From: Pseudoselenomonas ruminantium
GTDB taxonomy: Bacteria > Bacillota > Negativicutes > Selenomonadales > Selenomonadaceae
Length of the DNA: 64,000 nt
Assembly (NCBI GenBank): GCA_015058575.1
Contig: SVBZ01000005.1
Coordinates: 119,960-183,959 of the forward strand
Reading direction: 5' to 3'
Translations under genes and position numbers: made by a program
Part shown: one piece after another, positions 46,467 through 56,406 of the stretch
How positions within the stretch are numbered: the stretch's first letter is position 1
How the letters are laid out: each line of letters opens with the position of its first letter
Notes under the pieces: generated by a model
Databases searched by the model: none
What the model saw: the letters and a program-made list of their open reading frames with translations, nothing else
What the model was told of the DNA's origin: nothing

Positions 46467-48178
46467 GAGCAAGTAATTTATATGCACCAACACTTCGCAA
46501 TACGCCGGCTGAGGCCGAGATTGTCAGCCATCAGCTGATGTACCGTGCAGGTATGATCCGCAAGGTTGCAGGTGGTATGTATACCTTCCTGCCGCTCGGC
46601 TGGCGGGTTATCCGCAAAATCGAGGCAATCATTCGTGATGAGATGGATGCTGCTGGCGGCCAGGAAGTCGGTATGCCAATCCTGCAGCCGTCGGAGCTTT
46701 GGGAAGAAAGTGGACGTTGGGCTGCTTATGGCGATGAAATGATGCGCATCAAGGATCGCCATGGCCGTGATTTCTGTCTTGGCCCGACGCATGAGGAAAT
46801 GATGACGGATCTTGTCCGTGATGAGGTGCGCAGCTACAAGCAGCTGCCGCTCATGCTTTACCAGATCCAGGACAAATTCCGTGATGAGCGCCGTCCGCGC
46901 TTTGGCCTGATGCGCAGCCGCGAGTTCATCATGAAAGACCTCTACTCGTTCGATAAGGATATCGAAGGCATGAATGCATCGTATCAGAAGATGTACGATG
47001 CATACACGAACATCTATAACCGCATGGGCCTCAAGTTCCGTCCGGTTGAAGCAGATAATGGTGCCATTGGCGGCGGCCATTCCCATGAGTTCACGGTTTT
47101 GGCTGATGCCGGTGAATCGAATATCGCTTATTGCACGAAATGCGACTATGCGGCCAGTGATGAGAAAGCTGAGCTGGCACCCATCGCAGTGGCAGCGGAA
47201 GAAGCTTTGCCGCTCGAGAAGGTAGCAACGCCAGGCACGGATACGATCGAGAAATTGGCGCAATTCCTCAATGTGCCGGTTGAAAAGACCATCAAGGCCG
47301 TAGCATATCAGAGCGATACGGATCAGCTCGTATTGGCTTTTGTCCGCGGCGATCATGAGGTCAATGAGGTCAAAGTCATCAATCAGCTCGAAGGAGCACT
47401 TGAACTGCGTATGGCTGACGATGAAGCAATCAAAGCGGTGGGCGGCTGCCCAGGCTTCATGAGTCCGATTGGCATCAAGGAGGGCACGCTGATTCTCGTC
47501 GATCCGACGGTCATGAATATGGCCAATGCTGTTGCTGGTGCCAACGAGGCAGATCATCACTATAAGAATGTCAATCCGCAGCGCGATTTCACGCAGCCGG
47601 GCATCGTTGTCACAGATTTGCGTATGGTCAAGGAAGGCGATGCCTGCCCGCGTTGCGGAGCACCGCTGACGATGACGCGCGGCATTGAGGCAGGGCAGGT
47701 CTTCACGCTGGGCACGAAATATTCGCAGGCCATGGGGGCGACATTCCTCGATGAAAAAGGCAAAGAACAGCCGCTTTATATGGGGTGCTATGGCATCGGA
47801 GTAGGCCGTACAATGGCAGCTGCCATTGAGCAGAACAACGATGAACATGGCATTATCTGGCCACGTGCTATCGCTCCTTTTGAAGTAGTCGTCGTTGCTG
47901 TCAATGCCAAGAAGGAAGAACAGCTCCAGTATGCTGAGGCTGTTTATGGTGAGTGCCGTCAGGCTGGCATCGATACGCTGCTTGATGACCGCAAGGAACG
48001 CGCGGGAGTCAAGTTTGCTGATTGCGATCTGATCGGTTATCCGGTTCGTGTGGTCATCGGTCCTAAAGCTGTCGAAGAGGGACAGATTGAGGTCAAAGTC
48101 CGCAAGACCGGCGAGGTATTCACCTTTAGCCGCGAAGAGTATCTGGCCAAGGTCCAGGAACTCTTGCAGACGCTTTGA
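46463..48178 (+). CDS. proS: Prolyl-tRNA synthetase with editing insertion
   Basis: class II aaRS motifs, editing insertion ([21 protein letters not shown]), [14 protein letters not shown]. Confidence 0.97.
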   Translation: MRASNLYAPTLRNTPAEAEIVSHQLMYRAGMIRKVAGGMYTFLPLGWRVIRKIEAIIRDEMDAAGGQEVGMPILQPSELWEESGRWAAYGDEMMRIKDRHGRDFCLGPTHEEMMTDLVRDEVRSYKQLPLMLYQIQDKFRDERRPRFGLMRSREFIMKDLYSFDKDIEGMNASYQKMYDAYTNIYNRMGLKFRPVEADNGAIGGGHSHEFTVLADAGESNIAYCTKCDYAASDEKAELAPIAVAAEEALPLEKVATPGTDTIEKLAQFLNVPVEKTIKAVAYQSDTDQLVLAFVRGDHEVNEVKVINQLEGALELRMADDEAIKAVGGCPGFMSPIGIKEGTLILVDPTVMNMANAVAGANEADHHYKNVNPQRDFTQPGIVVTDLRMVKEGDACPRCGAPLTMTRGIEAGQVFTLGTKYSQAMGATFLDEKGKEQPLYMGCYGIGVGRTMAAAIEQNNDEHGIIWPRAIAPFEVVVVAVNAKKEEQLQYAEAVYGECRQAGIDTLLDDRKERAGVKFADCDLIGYPVRVVIGPKAVEEGQIEVKVRKTGEVFTFSREEYLAKVQELLQTL

Positions 48179-48186
48179 GAATAAAA

Positions 48187-48233
48187 GGGCAAGAAAAAAA
48201 GCTCCATCGTAAGATGGAGCTTTTTTCTTGCCC
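48187..48233. terminator. Bidirectional terminator between proS and DUF1858 gene
   Basis: GGGCAAGAAAAAAAGCTCCATC-GTAA-GATGGAGCTTTTTTCTTGCCC. Confidence 0.94.
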
Positions 48234-48241
48234 GGATAAAC

Positions 48242-48445
48242 TTATTCAGCAGCACCGACAGCTTCGTTGAGACCCTTGATCAGAGCATCGACATCGATGC
48301 CGTGAGCCATAGCGCCCTGTTCGATGTTCTCGAAGTGGGCAGCAGCGCAGCCAAGGCAGCCCATGCCAGCGTTTACAAATACATCGACTGTGTCGGGATA
48401 TTTCTGAACAACTTCGAGGATGCTCATATCTTTGGTGATTGCCAT
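48242..48445 (-). CDS. DUF1858 / hybrid-cluster-associated redox disulfide domain protein
   Basis: MAITKDMSILEVVQKYPDTVDVFVNAGMGCLGCAAAHFENIEQGAMAHGIDVDALIKGLNEAVG with CLGC motif; SD present. Confidence 0.88.
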   Translation of the reverse strand: MAITKDMSILEVVQKYPDTVDVFVNAGMGCLGCAAAHFENIEQGAMAHGIDVDALIKGLNEAVGAAE

Positions 48446-48651
48446 ATGGTATAACCTCCTATAGTAAGTGAAAATAAAGAAACCCATCAATAGTATGGGG
48501 GATTTCCATCATCCGAATTATAGCACATCCAGCTGGCGGGATACAAGGAATAATGAACGGGATTCAGAAAAAAATAATCAAGGCTGGTTTTTTTCCCGCA
48601 TTCGGTTTAAAATGAGATTGTTATACAATGAGGAAAAGTGGGGGATTTTTC

Positions 48652-49464
48652 ATGGGATTTATCGCCTGTTCGTTAGGCGGTGTGCCAATCTACACGTATG
48701 GTCTGTGTTTGTCGCTGGCAGTGCTTCTGGCACTATTGCTGGCTTGGGGCAATGCAAGGTTTCATGGGTTGCCGGCTGCAATGGTGACGGATATGGTGTT
48801 ATGGGGAATCCCATTGGCACTTCTTTGCGGCCGGGCGGGGTATGTATTGCATCATTTTGAGCAGTACAGCAGTCATCTGGCCGAGATAGCGGCTGTCTGG
48901 CATGGCGGCTTGTCACTATATGGCATGATTTTTGGCGGGCTGCTTGCCATTTGGGGTGTTTGCCGCGTGCAGGGCTTGGACACGTGGACCTGGCTTGACA
49001 TCATGGTACCGGCAGGTGTCTTATCGCTGGCAGTCATCGAACTGGGCATTTTTGCGTTGCAGCTTAATCCCGGCTTGCCATTTCCCGATGATTTGCCCAA
49101 TGACCATCGCCTCGTCGAATATGTTGAATATGCCTTCCGCCCGGTTGGGTTTGGGGATACGCTGTACTTTCAGCCAATAGCGCTTTATCAAGCCGGTTTG
49201 CAGGTATTGGTGTTCCTGCTGCTGAGCCTGTTGACGCTAACGCAGCGTTATCTCAAATGGCCGTCATTGCCGGGGACGCTGTTCCTGTCAGGGGTGGCAA
49301 GCCTGGCGTTTATCCGCCTGGGCTGCGGGTTCTTCTATCTGGCCAGCGGTGCAGATATAGGAGCGGCTTTGCCGTTGGGACGTGTCATGGCAGCTGCCAT
49401 CGGCATATTGGCTATCGCCATGTTGATTTTGCGTAAGCGCGTTCATGCGCTGAAGCTTTATTGA
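48652..49464 (+). CDS. lgt: Prolipoprotein diacylglyceryl transferase
   Basis: LCGRAGYVLHHFEQY, WHGGLSLYGMIFGGLLAIWG, multi-TM. Confidence 0.92.
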   Translation: MGFIACSLGGVPIYTYGLCLSLAVLLALLLAWGNARFHGLPAAMVTDMVLWGIPLALLCGRAGYVLHHFEQYSSHLAEIAAVWHGGLSLYGMIFGGLLAIWGVCRVQGLDTWTWLDIMVPAGVLSLAVIELGIFALQLNPGLPFPDDLPNDHRLVEYVEYAFRPVGFGDTLYFQPIALYQAGLQVLVFLLLSLLTLTQRYLKWPSLPGTLFLSGVASLAFIRLGCGFFYLASGADIGAALPLGRVMAAAIGILAIAMLILRKRVHALKLY

Positions 49465-49475
49465 GGAGGACAATC

Positions 49476-50309
49476 ATGCCTTTGTTTTATAAGCAAAGTC
49501 TGCTGAAGAAATGGTGGAAACGCGCAGCGTTGCTGCTGCTGCTGCTGCTGATTCCTTTATTGGCATCAAGCCCCAAGCAGATGACGGCTACGATGGTAGC
49601 TGATAGTGAAAATGGCACTAAGGTGATGGTGCTCAATTACCATAAGGTTGATAACACGTTTATTTCGCTGGCAGTACGGCCTGATGACTTTGAGGCGCAG
49701 ATGAAGTATCTGAGCGACAACGGCTATCATACGATTTCTCCCGACGAGCTCTATGACAGTCTGGCTGGCACGGGAGAACTGCCGGAAAATCCAGTGCTTA
49801 TTACCTTTGATGACGGGTATGAGGACAATTACACAAATGCATATCCAATCCTCAAGAAGTACGGGTTCAAGGCGACGATATTTGTCATCACGAGTTTTCT
49901 CGGCAAGGATAAGAACTACATGACCTGGGATCAGGCTCGTGAGCTTGATGCCAATGGCATCAGTATTGAGTCCCATACGGTAGATCACAAGTCGATGACA
50001 GATCTCACGGATGAGCAGCTGCGTATGGAGCTCGTAGAATCGAAGAAGAAAGCGGAAAAAGAGCTTGGGCATCCGGTAGAATATATGGCGTATCCTACGG
50101 GAACCTACAATCTGCATATTGCGGAAATGGTCAAGGAAGCTGGATACAAAGCTGCATTCACGATCAAGTATGGCAATGTCGATAAGGCCAGCAATATCTA
50201 CGCACTGGAGCGGGTACCGATTTTCCACACCGAAGATACCAATAAAGACTTCTTGGAGCGTATCCGCTATACGCCAATCTTTGAACGGTTTGGCTGGATA
50301 AAGAGTTGA
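49476..50309 (+). CDS. Membrane-anchored polysaccharide deacetylase family protein
   Basis: N-terminal TM; VLNYHKV; VLITFDDGYEDNY; IESHTVDHKSM. Confidence 0.92.
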   Translation: MPLFYKQSLLKKWWKRAALLLLLLLIPLLASSPKQMTATMVADSENGTKVMVLNYHKVDNTFISLAVRPDDFEAQMKYLSDNGYHTISPDELYDSLAGTGELPENPVLITFDDGYEDNYTNAYPILKKYGFKATIFVITSFLGKDKNYMTWDQARELDANGISIESHTVDHKSMTDLTDEQLRMELVESKKKAEKELGHPVEYMAYPTGTYNLHIAEMVKEAGYKAAFTIKYGNVDKASNIYALERVPIFHTEDTNKDFLERIRYTPIFERFGWIKS

Positions 50310-50321
50310 TGATAAGAACAG

Positions 50322-50360
50322 AAAGTGTTGTCTGCAAGCAATTGCAGCGGCACTTTTTTT
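50322..50360 (+). terminator. Intrinsic terminator after deacetylase
   Basis: AAAGTGTTGTCTGCA / TGCAGCGGCACTTT stem followed by T-tract. Confidence 0.85.
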
Positions 50361-50407
50361 TATGCGGATATTTTAGGTAAGGAAAAGCAGCTGTGGATAA
50401 GTTTCAC

Positions 50408-50436
50408 TTGCCAAAACAAGGATTTTTTGATATAAA
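50408..50436 (+). promoter_or_regulatory. Predicted dcw (mraZ) promoter
   Basis: TTGCCA-N17-TATAAA. Confidence 0.65.
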
Positions 50437-50450
50437 AGAGAATAGATAAA

Positions 50451-50480
50451 AGTGGTGAAATGTGGGGAAAAGTGGTTCAA
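50451..50480 (+). promoter_or_regulatory. Predicted MraZ-box operator array
   Basis: Three 10-bp phased repeats AGTGGTGAAA TGTGGGGAAA AGTGGTTCAA just downstream of the promoter. Confidence 0.7.
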
Positions 50481-50505
50481 AAGGCTGGAAAGGTGGTGAC
50501 GCAGG

Positions 50506-50943
50506 ATGTTCATGGGGGAATATGTCCATTCCATTGACGCTAAGGGGCGTATCATCCTGCCCGCTGATTTCCGGCAGGAACTCGGTGTGACCTTCATCAT
50601 CACGCGTGGACTCGATAATTGTTTGTTCCTCTATGGGCAGCAAGCCTGGGAAGAGTGGGCGGCTAAGCTGCGTGCCCTGCCACTGGCAAAGCCGGCAGCA
50701 CGTGCGTTGACACGGTTTTTCTTTTCGGGAGCCCGTACGCTTGAGTGTGACAAGCAGGGACGCTTTCTGGTACCAGCCAATTTGCGTACACATGCTGGCA
50801 TAGCGCTTAAACAGGATGTCGTGCTGACTGGTGTGGATAACCGTATCGAGGTCTGGAGCAAAGAGCAGTGGAGTAAATATAATGAAGAAGTGGAGCCAGA
50901 TGTCACGGCTATCGCGGATTCGCTTTCGGAGCTGGGGATTTGA
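50506..50943 (+). CDS. mraZ: Transcriptional regulator MraZ
   Basis: MFMGEYVHSIDAKGRIILPADFRQELG; start of dcw cluster. Confidence 0.97.
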   Translation: MFMGEYVHSIDAKGRIILPADFRQELGVTFIITRGLDNCLFLYGQQAWEEWAAKLRALPLAKPAARALTRFFFSGARTLECDKQGRFLVPANLRTHAGIALKQDVVLTGVDNRIEVWSKEQWSKYNEEVEPDVTAIADSLSELGI

Positions 50944-50993
50944 TCCATTTTTTATTCAAGCAGGAAATACAAGGGAAGTCAGGTGCAGGAAAC

Positions 50994-51956
50994 ATGGAGT
51001 TTCATCATATCAGCGTTATGCTGGAAGAGACAGTAAAGGGTCTCGTGACAAATACAAAGGGAACTTATGTCGATTGTACCTTGGGTGGTGCTGGTCATTC
51101 CCGGCGCATAGCAGAGCTTCTGGAGCCTGAGGGACGTCTGATTGGCATCGATCAGGATGAAGCGGCAATTGCTGCGGCTACTGAGCGCTTGCGTGATGCT
51201 GCCTGCCAGGTCAATATCGTGCATAGCAACTTTCGCAATCTGGAAGCGATTCTCGCGGAAGAGAACGCTCCACTTGTCGATGGGGTTGTATTTGACCTTG
51301 GCGTATCGTCACATCAGATTGATACCGCAGAACGTGGGTTTTCCTATATGCAGGATGCGCCGCTGGATATGCGTATGGATCCTGAGGCAGGTTTTTCGGC
51401 TTATGACGTCGTCAATACATATAGTGAGCAGGAATTGGACCGCATTTTCCATGATTATGGAGAAGAGCGCTGGGGGCGCCGTATTGCGCAATTCATCGTC
51501 AAGGAACGGGTAGCAAAGCCAATCGAGACGACAGGAGAGCTTGTGGACATCATCTGCAAAGCGGTACCGAAAGCAGTACGTCAGGCGGCCAGTGGACATC
51601 CTGCTAAGCGTATCTTTCAGGCTATCCGCATCGAGGTCAATGATGAGCTGGGAATTCTGGAAAATGCGTTTCGTACCGCGGTGCATCATTTAAAGCCAGG
51701 TGGCCGGATTGCCATCATTACCTTCCACTCGCTGGAGGACAGGATTGCCAAGCAGACACTCAAGGAAATGGCACGGGGGTGTATTTGCCCGCCGGAGCTT
51801 CCAGTCTGCATGTGCAAGCATAAACCGGAAATTCGCATGCTAGGAAAGCCTATACAGGCAACGGCAGAGGAACTGGCGAATAATTCGCGTTCCAAGAGTG
51901 CCAAATTGCGCATTGCTGAGAAATTACCCCAGAGTGAGGAAGGAGGAGGCTGCTGA
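50994..51956 (+). CDS. rsmH: 16S rRNA (cytosine1402-N4)-methyltransferase RsmH
   Basis: HHISVMLEETVKGL, YVDCTLGGAGHS, FHSLEDRIAKQTLKEMARGCICPPELPVCMC. Confidence 0.97.
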   Translation: MEFHHISVMLEETVKGLVTNTKGTYVDCTLGGAGHSRRIAELLEPEGRLIGIDQDEAAIAAATERLRDAACQVNIVHSNFRNLEAILAEENAPLVDGVVFDLGVSSHQIDTAERGFSYMQDAPLDMRMDPEAGFSAYDVVNTYSEQELDRIFHDYGEERWGRRIAQFIVKERVAKPIETTGELVDIICKAVPKAVRQAASGHPAKRIFQAIRIEVNDELGILENAFRTAVHHLKPGGRIAIITFHSLEDRIAKQTLKEMARGCICPPELPVCMCKHKPEIRMLGKPIQATAEELANNSRSKSAKLRIAEKLPQSEEGGGC

Positions 51957-52333
51957 TGCTCGCAAGACAGGAAGAAGAACAATATGCAGAACTGCCGTTG
52001 ACGGCAGAAGAAGAACGGCGCCAGTTACGTCAGGCACCTAAAGAACCTTTGTTCAAGACGGTTCTCGATACGAGCATGCGGTCGCATTGCCAGATCTTGT
52101 TCTTGACGATTGCCGTGCTGGCAATGCTGGTGACCATTGGCAGTGGTGTCAGTGCGAGCCGTGGGTATGCATTAGTCGAAGTGCAGCGCCAGGCAGATGC
52201 GCTCGAACAGGAGAATGAGCGTCTGAAGATCGATATCGCTAAGCTCAAGTCGCCGGAACGCATCAAGAACATCGCTACAGATCAGCTAGGAATGGAAGTG
52301 CCGAAGCATACGTATTTCAGTCAGGAAAAGTGA
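51956..52333 (+). CDS. ftsL: Cell division protein FtsL-like
   Basis: Single TM plus leucine-zipper/coiled coil (QADALEQENERLKIDIAKLKSPERIKNIATDQLGM), after rsmH. Confidence 0.85.
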   Translation: MLARQEEEQYAELPLTAEEERRQLRQAPKEPLFKTVLDTSMRSHCQILFLTIAVLAMLVTIGSGVSASRGYALVEVQRQADALEQENERLKIDIAKLKSPERIKNIATDQLGMEVPKHTYFSQEK

Positions 52334-52448
52334 ATAAACAGCTGCGATTGAGGCAGCTGGAGCAGAAAGAGGCTGTCATGGTAAGATGCACAGCTTCTTT
52401 CGTATTTATAAGCCTCAAAAAAAACTACTAATTTTTTCTTATACGGTT

Positions 52449-52454
52449 TATAAT
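52449..52454 (+). promoter_or_regulatory. Candidate -10 element (TATAAT) upstream of murE
   Basis: TATAAT in ftsL-murE gap; no convincing -35. Confidence 0.35.
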
Positions 52455-52502
52455 AGTGTACGGTCCGCTGATTTGAAGGGCGGAAACTGAGGAGGAAGAC
52501 AG

Positions 52503-53999
52503 ATGAAAACAATCAGTCAGCTCGCAGAGCTTGTCGAAGGTTCTGTGGTTATTGGCAATAAAGAAACGGGAATCACGGGGATTGAGCATGACTCGCGCAA
52601 GGTAGGAAAAGGTACCTTGTTTGTTTGTATTCCGGGACTGCATGTAGATGGGCATAAGTTTATCCCACAGGCAGTTGCGGCTGGGGCGGCGGCTATCCTT
52701 ACAACACGCGAAGCGGTGGATGTACCGGATGGTGTTGCCGTACTGCGTGTGACTGATTTGCAGGCTGCACTCGATACTATCGTTCCGTTCTTCCACGATT
52801 ATCCGGCGCGCAGTATGCGGGTAATCGGTATTACGGGCACGAATGGCAAGACGACGACGAGCTATATCACGCGGGCTATCCTGCGGGCAGCAGGCTATAA
52901 AGTCGGTCTCATTGGTACAATCCAGATCATGATGGAAGATGAGGTCTATCCGATTCATAATACGACGCCGGATGTTGTCGAATTGCAGCATACGCTGGCT
53001 ATTATGCGGGATAAGGGCATGGACTATGTGGTCATGGAGGTGTCGTCGCATGCTCTGGATCAGAATCGTGTCGCAGGTATTGAGTTTGATACGGCGGTAT
53101 TCACGAATCTTACCCAGGATCATCTTGACTATCATAAGACGTTGGAAAACTATATGCTGGCCAAAGCCAAGCTGTTTGAGCTCGTTTCTAAAGAAGGTGT
53201 GAAGGAAGGTAAGACAGCTGTGGTCAATATCGACGATGCAGCCGGTAAGACGATGCTTGCGCATGCAGCTTGCCAGCAGCTTACGTATGCTATCGGTCAG
53301 CCAGCAGATTTGCGGGCTACGGATGTCGATGTGTTGGCAAGCGGAGCAAACTTCACGCTGAATCATGCAGATTTAGGAAAGATGGCTCTCAAGCTGCATA
53401 TTACGGGAATCTTCAATGTCTATAATGTCATGTCCGCTGTGGGAGCGGCATTGGCTGAACATATCAAGCCGCAAATCATCGAAAAAGTGTTGGGCGGCTT
53501 TACAAGCGTGCCGGGCCGTTTTGAGCTCGTAAAGGCAGGACAGGATTTCTCGATTATCGTTGATTATGCACATACGCCGGATGGCGTTGAGAATGTGCTG
53601 CGTACGGCGCGTGAGATTGCCAAGAAGAAAATCATTGCAGTGTTTGGCTGCGGTGGCGATCGTGACCGTACGAAACGCCCAATCATGGGGCGCATTGCCG
53701 CTGAGCTGGCCGATGTTGTAATCGCGACGTCTGATAATCCGCGTTCAGAGGATCCGGAGTTTATTTTGCGTGAGGTAGAGGCTGGTGTCCGTGAGAAGAT
53801 CGGCACGAAGCATCATGAGAAGATAACAGACCGCCGTGAAGCGATTTTCCGGGCGGTGGAACTGGCGGAAAAGGACGATATTGTCATTATTCTGGGCAAG
53901 GGCCATGAAGATTATCAGATTTTAAAAGATGAGACCATTCACTTTGATGATAAGGAAGTGGCTCGTGAGGCAGTTGCTGCCCGTAAGGAGGAGAAATAA
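52503..53999 (+). CDS. murE: UDP-MurNAc-L-Ala-D-Glu ligase MurE
   Basis: Mur ligase motifs ITGTNGKTTTSYI; GCGGDRDRTKRPIM; SDNPRSEDP. Confidence 0.96.
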   Translation: MKTISQLAELVEGSVVIGNKETGITGIEHDSRKVGKGTLFVCIPGLHVDGHKFIPQAVAAGAAAILTTREAVDVPDGVAVLRVTDLQAALDTIVPFFHDYPARSMRVIGITGTNGKTTTSYITRAILRAAGYKVGLIGTIQIMMEDEVYPIHNTTPDVVELQHTLAIMRDKGMDYVVMEVSSHALDQNRVAGIEFDTAVFTNLTQDHLDYHKTLENYMLAKAKLFELVSKEGVKEGKTAVVNIDDAAGKTMLAHAACQQLTYAIGQPADLRATDVDVLASGANFTLNHADLGKMALKLHITGIFNVYNVMSAVGAALAEHIKPQIIEKVLGGFTSVPGRFELVKAGQDFSIIVDYAHTPDGVENVLRTAREIAKKKIIAVFGCGGDRDRTKRPIMGRIAAELADVVIATSDNPRSEDPEFILREVEAGVREKIGTKHHEKITDRREAIFRAVELAEKDDIVIILGKGHEDYQILKDETIHFDDKEVAREAVAARKEEK

Positions 54000-55372
54000 T
54001 GCCAGCATTTACGCTCCAGGAAGTTATTGGAATCACGCAGGCACAAGTGGTTTCTAAGGATAAAGAGGCGTTCAGCGATTTGGTCAGTGATACGCGCAAA
54101 ATCACCGAGGGGGTCTTGTTCCTGGCGTTCAAGGGCGAGAAATTCAACGGTGAGGATTTTGCTGCAGAAGCATTGAAAAAAGGCGCGGCTGGTGTAATGG
54201 TAAGCCATGGCTGCGCGCAGGAAAAAATCCGTGAGTGCCAAGGGACGGTCTTGCAGGTTGAAGATACGCTGGTGGCTTATCAGCAGCTGGCGCAAGCTTG
54301 GCGTGAACGGTTCCCGCAGTTGCCGGTAATCGCAATTACGGGCTCGAATGGCAAGACGACAACGAAGGATCTTACAGCGGCAGCGATTTCAGCTCGCGGT
54401 CCGGTCCTTAAGACGCAGGCTAATTACAACAATGAAATCGGCTTGCCGCTGACGCTTTTGGGCATCCGCAAGGAGCACACGGCTGCAGTGGTCGAAATCG
54501 GCATGCGCGGTTTCCATCAGATTGAACCGCTGGCGAAAATTGCCCAGCCGCAGATTGGCATTGTGACCAATGTTGGTGAGACGCATATGGAGCTTTTAGG
54601 GTCACTGGAAAATATCGCTAAGGCCAAATCAGAACTGGTTGAGGCAATACCGGCAGGTGGAACGGTTATTCTCAATGCAGATAATGAATATGTCGCTGGC
54701 ATGCGCAGCCAGGCAGCTGAAGGCGTTCGTGTGCTGACCTTCGGCATTGAGCAGCAGGCTGATGTACGGGGCGAAGCCATCCGCACGGAAGAGCGGATGA
54801 CGAAATTCATGGTGGAATATCAAAGCGAACGTCATGAGTATGAAATTGCCATGGTGGGCCGTCATAATGTCTACAATGCCTTGGCTGCCATTGCTGCCGG
54901 TTTTGCTTTAGGATTTACGGCTGCAGAAATCCATGACGGCCTCAAGAACCTCGAAGCGACGAAGATGCGCTTTGAATGTAAGAACGTCAAGGAATGGCAG
55001 GTAATCAACGATGCTTATAATGCCAGCCCGATGTCGATGACGGCGGCCATCAATACGTTGTCCGAGCTTACCAAAGGACGCAAGATTGCGGTCATGGGCG
55101 ATATGCTGGAGCTTGGCAGTGTTTCGGTGGAAGCTCACCGCAAGGTCGGACAGGAGCTGGCAGCGAAAGGTTTTGCAGCGGTCATCACGCGCGGCGAGAT
55201 GGGAAGCTATATTGCTGAAGGAGCAGAAAAGGGCGGCGTAGCTGTCGTTTGCCGGTGTGCTTCTCATGAAGCAGCGGCTGATAAACTGCATGAGATCTTG
55301 CAGCCGGGTGATACAATCCTGTTCAAGGGATCGCGTGGCATGCAGATGGAAAAGATCATTGACCTGTTGTAA
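53999..55372 (+). CDS. murF: UDP-MurNAc-tripeptide D-Ala-D-Ala ligase MurF
   Basis: VIAITGSNGKTTTKDLTAA; NDAYNASPMSM; TAATG coupling with murE. Confidence 0.96.
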   Translation: MPAFTLQEVIGITQAQVVSKDKEAFSDLVSDTRKITEGVLFLAFKGEKFNGEDFAAEALKKGAAGVMVSHGCAQEKIRECQGTVLQVEDTLVAYQQLAQAWRERFPQLPVIAITGSNGKTTTKDLTAAAISARGPVLKTQANYNNEIGLPLTLLGIRKEHTAAVVEIGMRGFHQIEPLAKIAQPQIGIVTNVGETHMELLGSLENIAKAKSELVEAIPAGGTVILNADNEYVAGMRSQAAEGVRVLTFGIEQQADVRGEAIRTEERMTKFMVEYQSERHEYEIAMVGRHNVYNALAAIAAGFALGFTAAEIHDGLKNLEATKMRFECKNVKEWQVINDAYNASPMSMTAAINTLSELTKGRKIAVMGDMLELGSVSVEAHRKVGQELAAKGFAAVITRGEMGSYIAEGAEKGGVAVVCRCASHEAAADKLHEILQPGDTILFKGSRGMQMEKIIDLL

Positions 55373-55410
55373 AAACAGGAACAGAAGGCAATAGAAAGAG
55401 GAATCAGATA

Positions 55411-56364
55411 GTGGAAACGAGTTTACTCATGGCAGCTGTCATAGCTGCTGGTTTTATACTGATAACGGGGCCGTTTTTCATCCCCGAACTGCATAAACTG
55501 AAATTTGGCCAGAGCATCCGTGAAGAGGGGCCGAAAAGCCATCAGGCCAAAAGTGGTACTCCGACTATGGGGGGAATCATGATTATCCTGGGCATCACGT
55601 TGGGGACGGCTATTGCGGCACCGCTATCGACGGAAATCATGCTGGCGCTTTTCATCATGCTGGGGCATTTCGTACTCGGATTCCTCGACGATTACATCAA
55701 GGTGGTCAAGAAGCGTAACCTTGGACTTAAGGCAAAGCAGAAGATGCTGGGGCAGATCATCATTGCGGTAGTTACTATGGTCATTGGCACGCGTATGCTC
55801 GGTATCGATACGAGCGTATGGCTGCCGATTGCCAATACATCCGTAAATATCGGCATCGGCTATTATTTCCTGGTGCTTTTTGTCATGGTCGGGGCGTCGA
55901 ACGCGGTGAATCTGACTGATGGACTGGATGGCCTGGCTTCGGGGACGATGGCGATTGCTGCCAGTGCTTATGCAGTGGTATGCCTGTTACTGGGCCATAA
56001 TGATCTGGCAATCTTTTGTGTGGCTATCGTTGGCGCTTGTCTGGCTTTCCTGCGCTTCAACGCGCATCCGGCAAAGGTATTCATGGGCGATACAGGGTCG
56101 CTGGCGCTGGGGGGCGCGTTTGCAGCTGTAGGCATTCTTACGCATACAGAAGTATTGCTGGCAGTTATTGGCTTGATTTTTGTTTGCGAGGCACTTTCAG
56201 TCATTATCCAGGTCATTTCCTTCAAGACTACGGGCAAGCGTGTTTTCCGCATGAGCCCGATACATCATCATTTTGAGCTTGGCGGCTGGTCCGAGTGGAA
56301 GGTCGTCTTCGTATTCTGGGCGGTTGGCTTGCTGGCTAGTGTGGCTGGTCTGTCCTTGCTTTGA
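55411..56364 (+). CDS. mraY: Phospho-MurNAc-pentapeptide transferase MraY
   Basis: GPKSHQAKSGTPTMGG; NLTDGLDGLASG; SPIHHHFELGGWSEWKVV. Confidence 0.98.
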   Translation: METSLLMAAVIAAGFILITGPFFIPELHKLKFGQSIREEGPKSHQAKSGTPTMGGIMIILGITLGTAIAAPLSTEIMLALFIMLGHFVLGFLDDYIKVVKKRNLGLKAKQKMLGQIIIAVVTMVIGTRMLGIDTSVWLPIANTSVNIGIGYYFLVLFVMVGASNAVNLTDGLDGLASGTMAIAASAYAVVCLLLGHNDLAIFCVAIVGACLAFLRFNAHPAKVFMGDTGSLALGGAFAAVGILTHTEVLLAVIGLIFVCEALSVIIQVISFKTTGKRVFRMSPIHHHFELGGWSEWKVVFVFWAVGLLASVAGLSLL

Positions 56365-56406
56365 CAGTAAACGCGTTCATACGACTTCATTGAGGGGGAG
56401 TTCTTC

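Noticed and set aside
46478-47848. 456-aa minus-strand ORF opposite proS
   Set aside because: Shadow of proS codon usage; no recognisable motif or SD.
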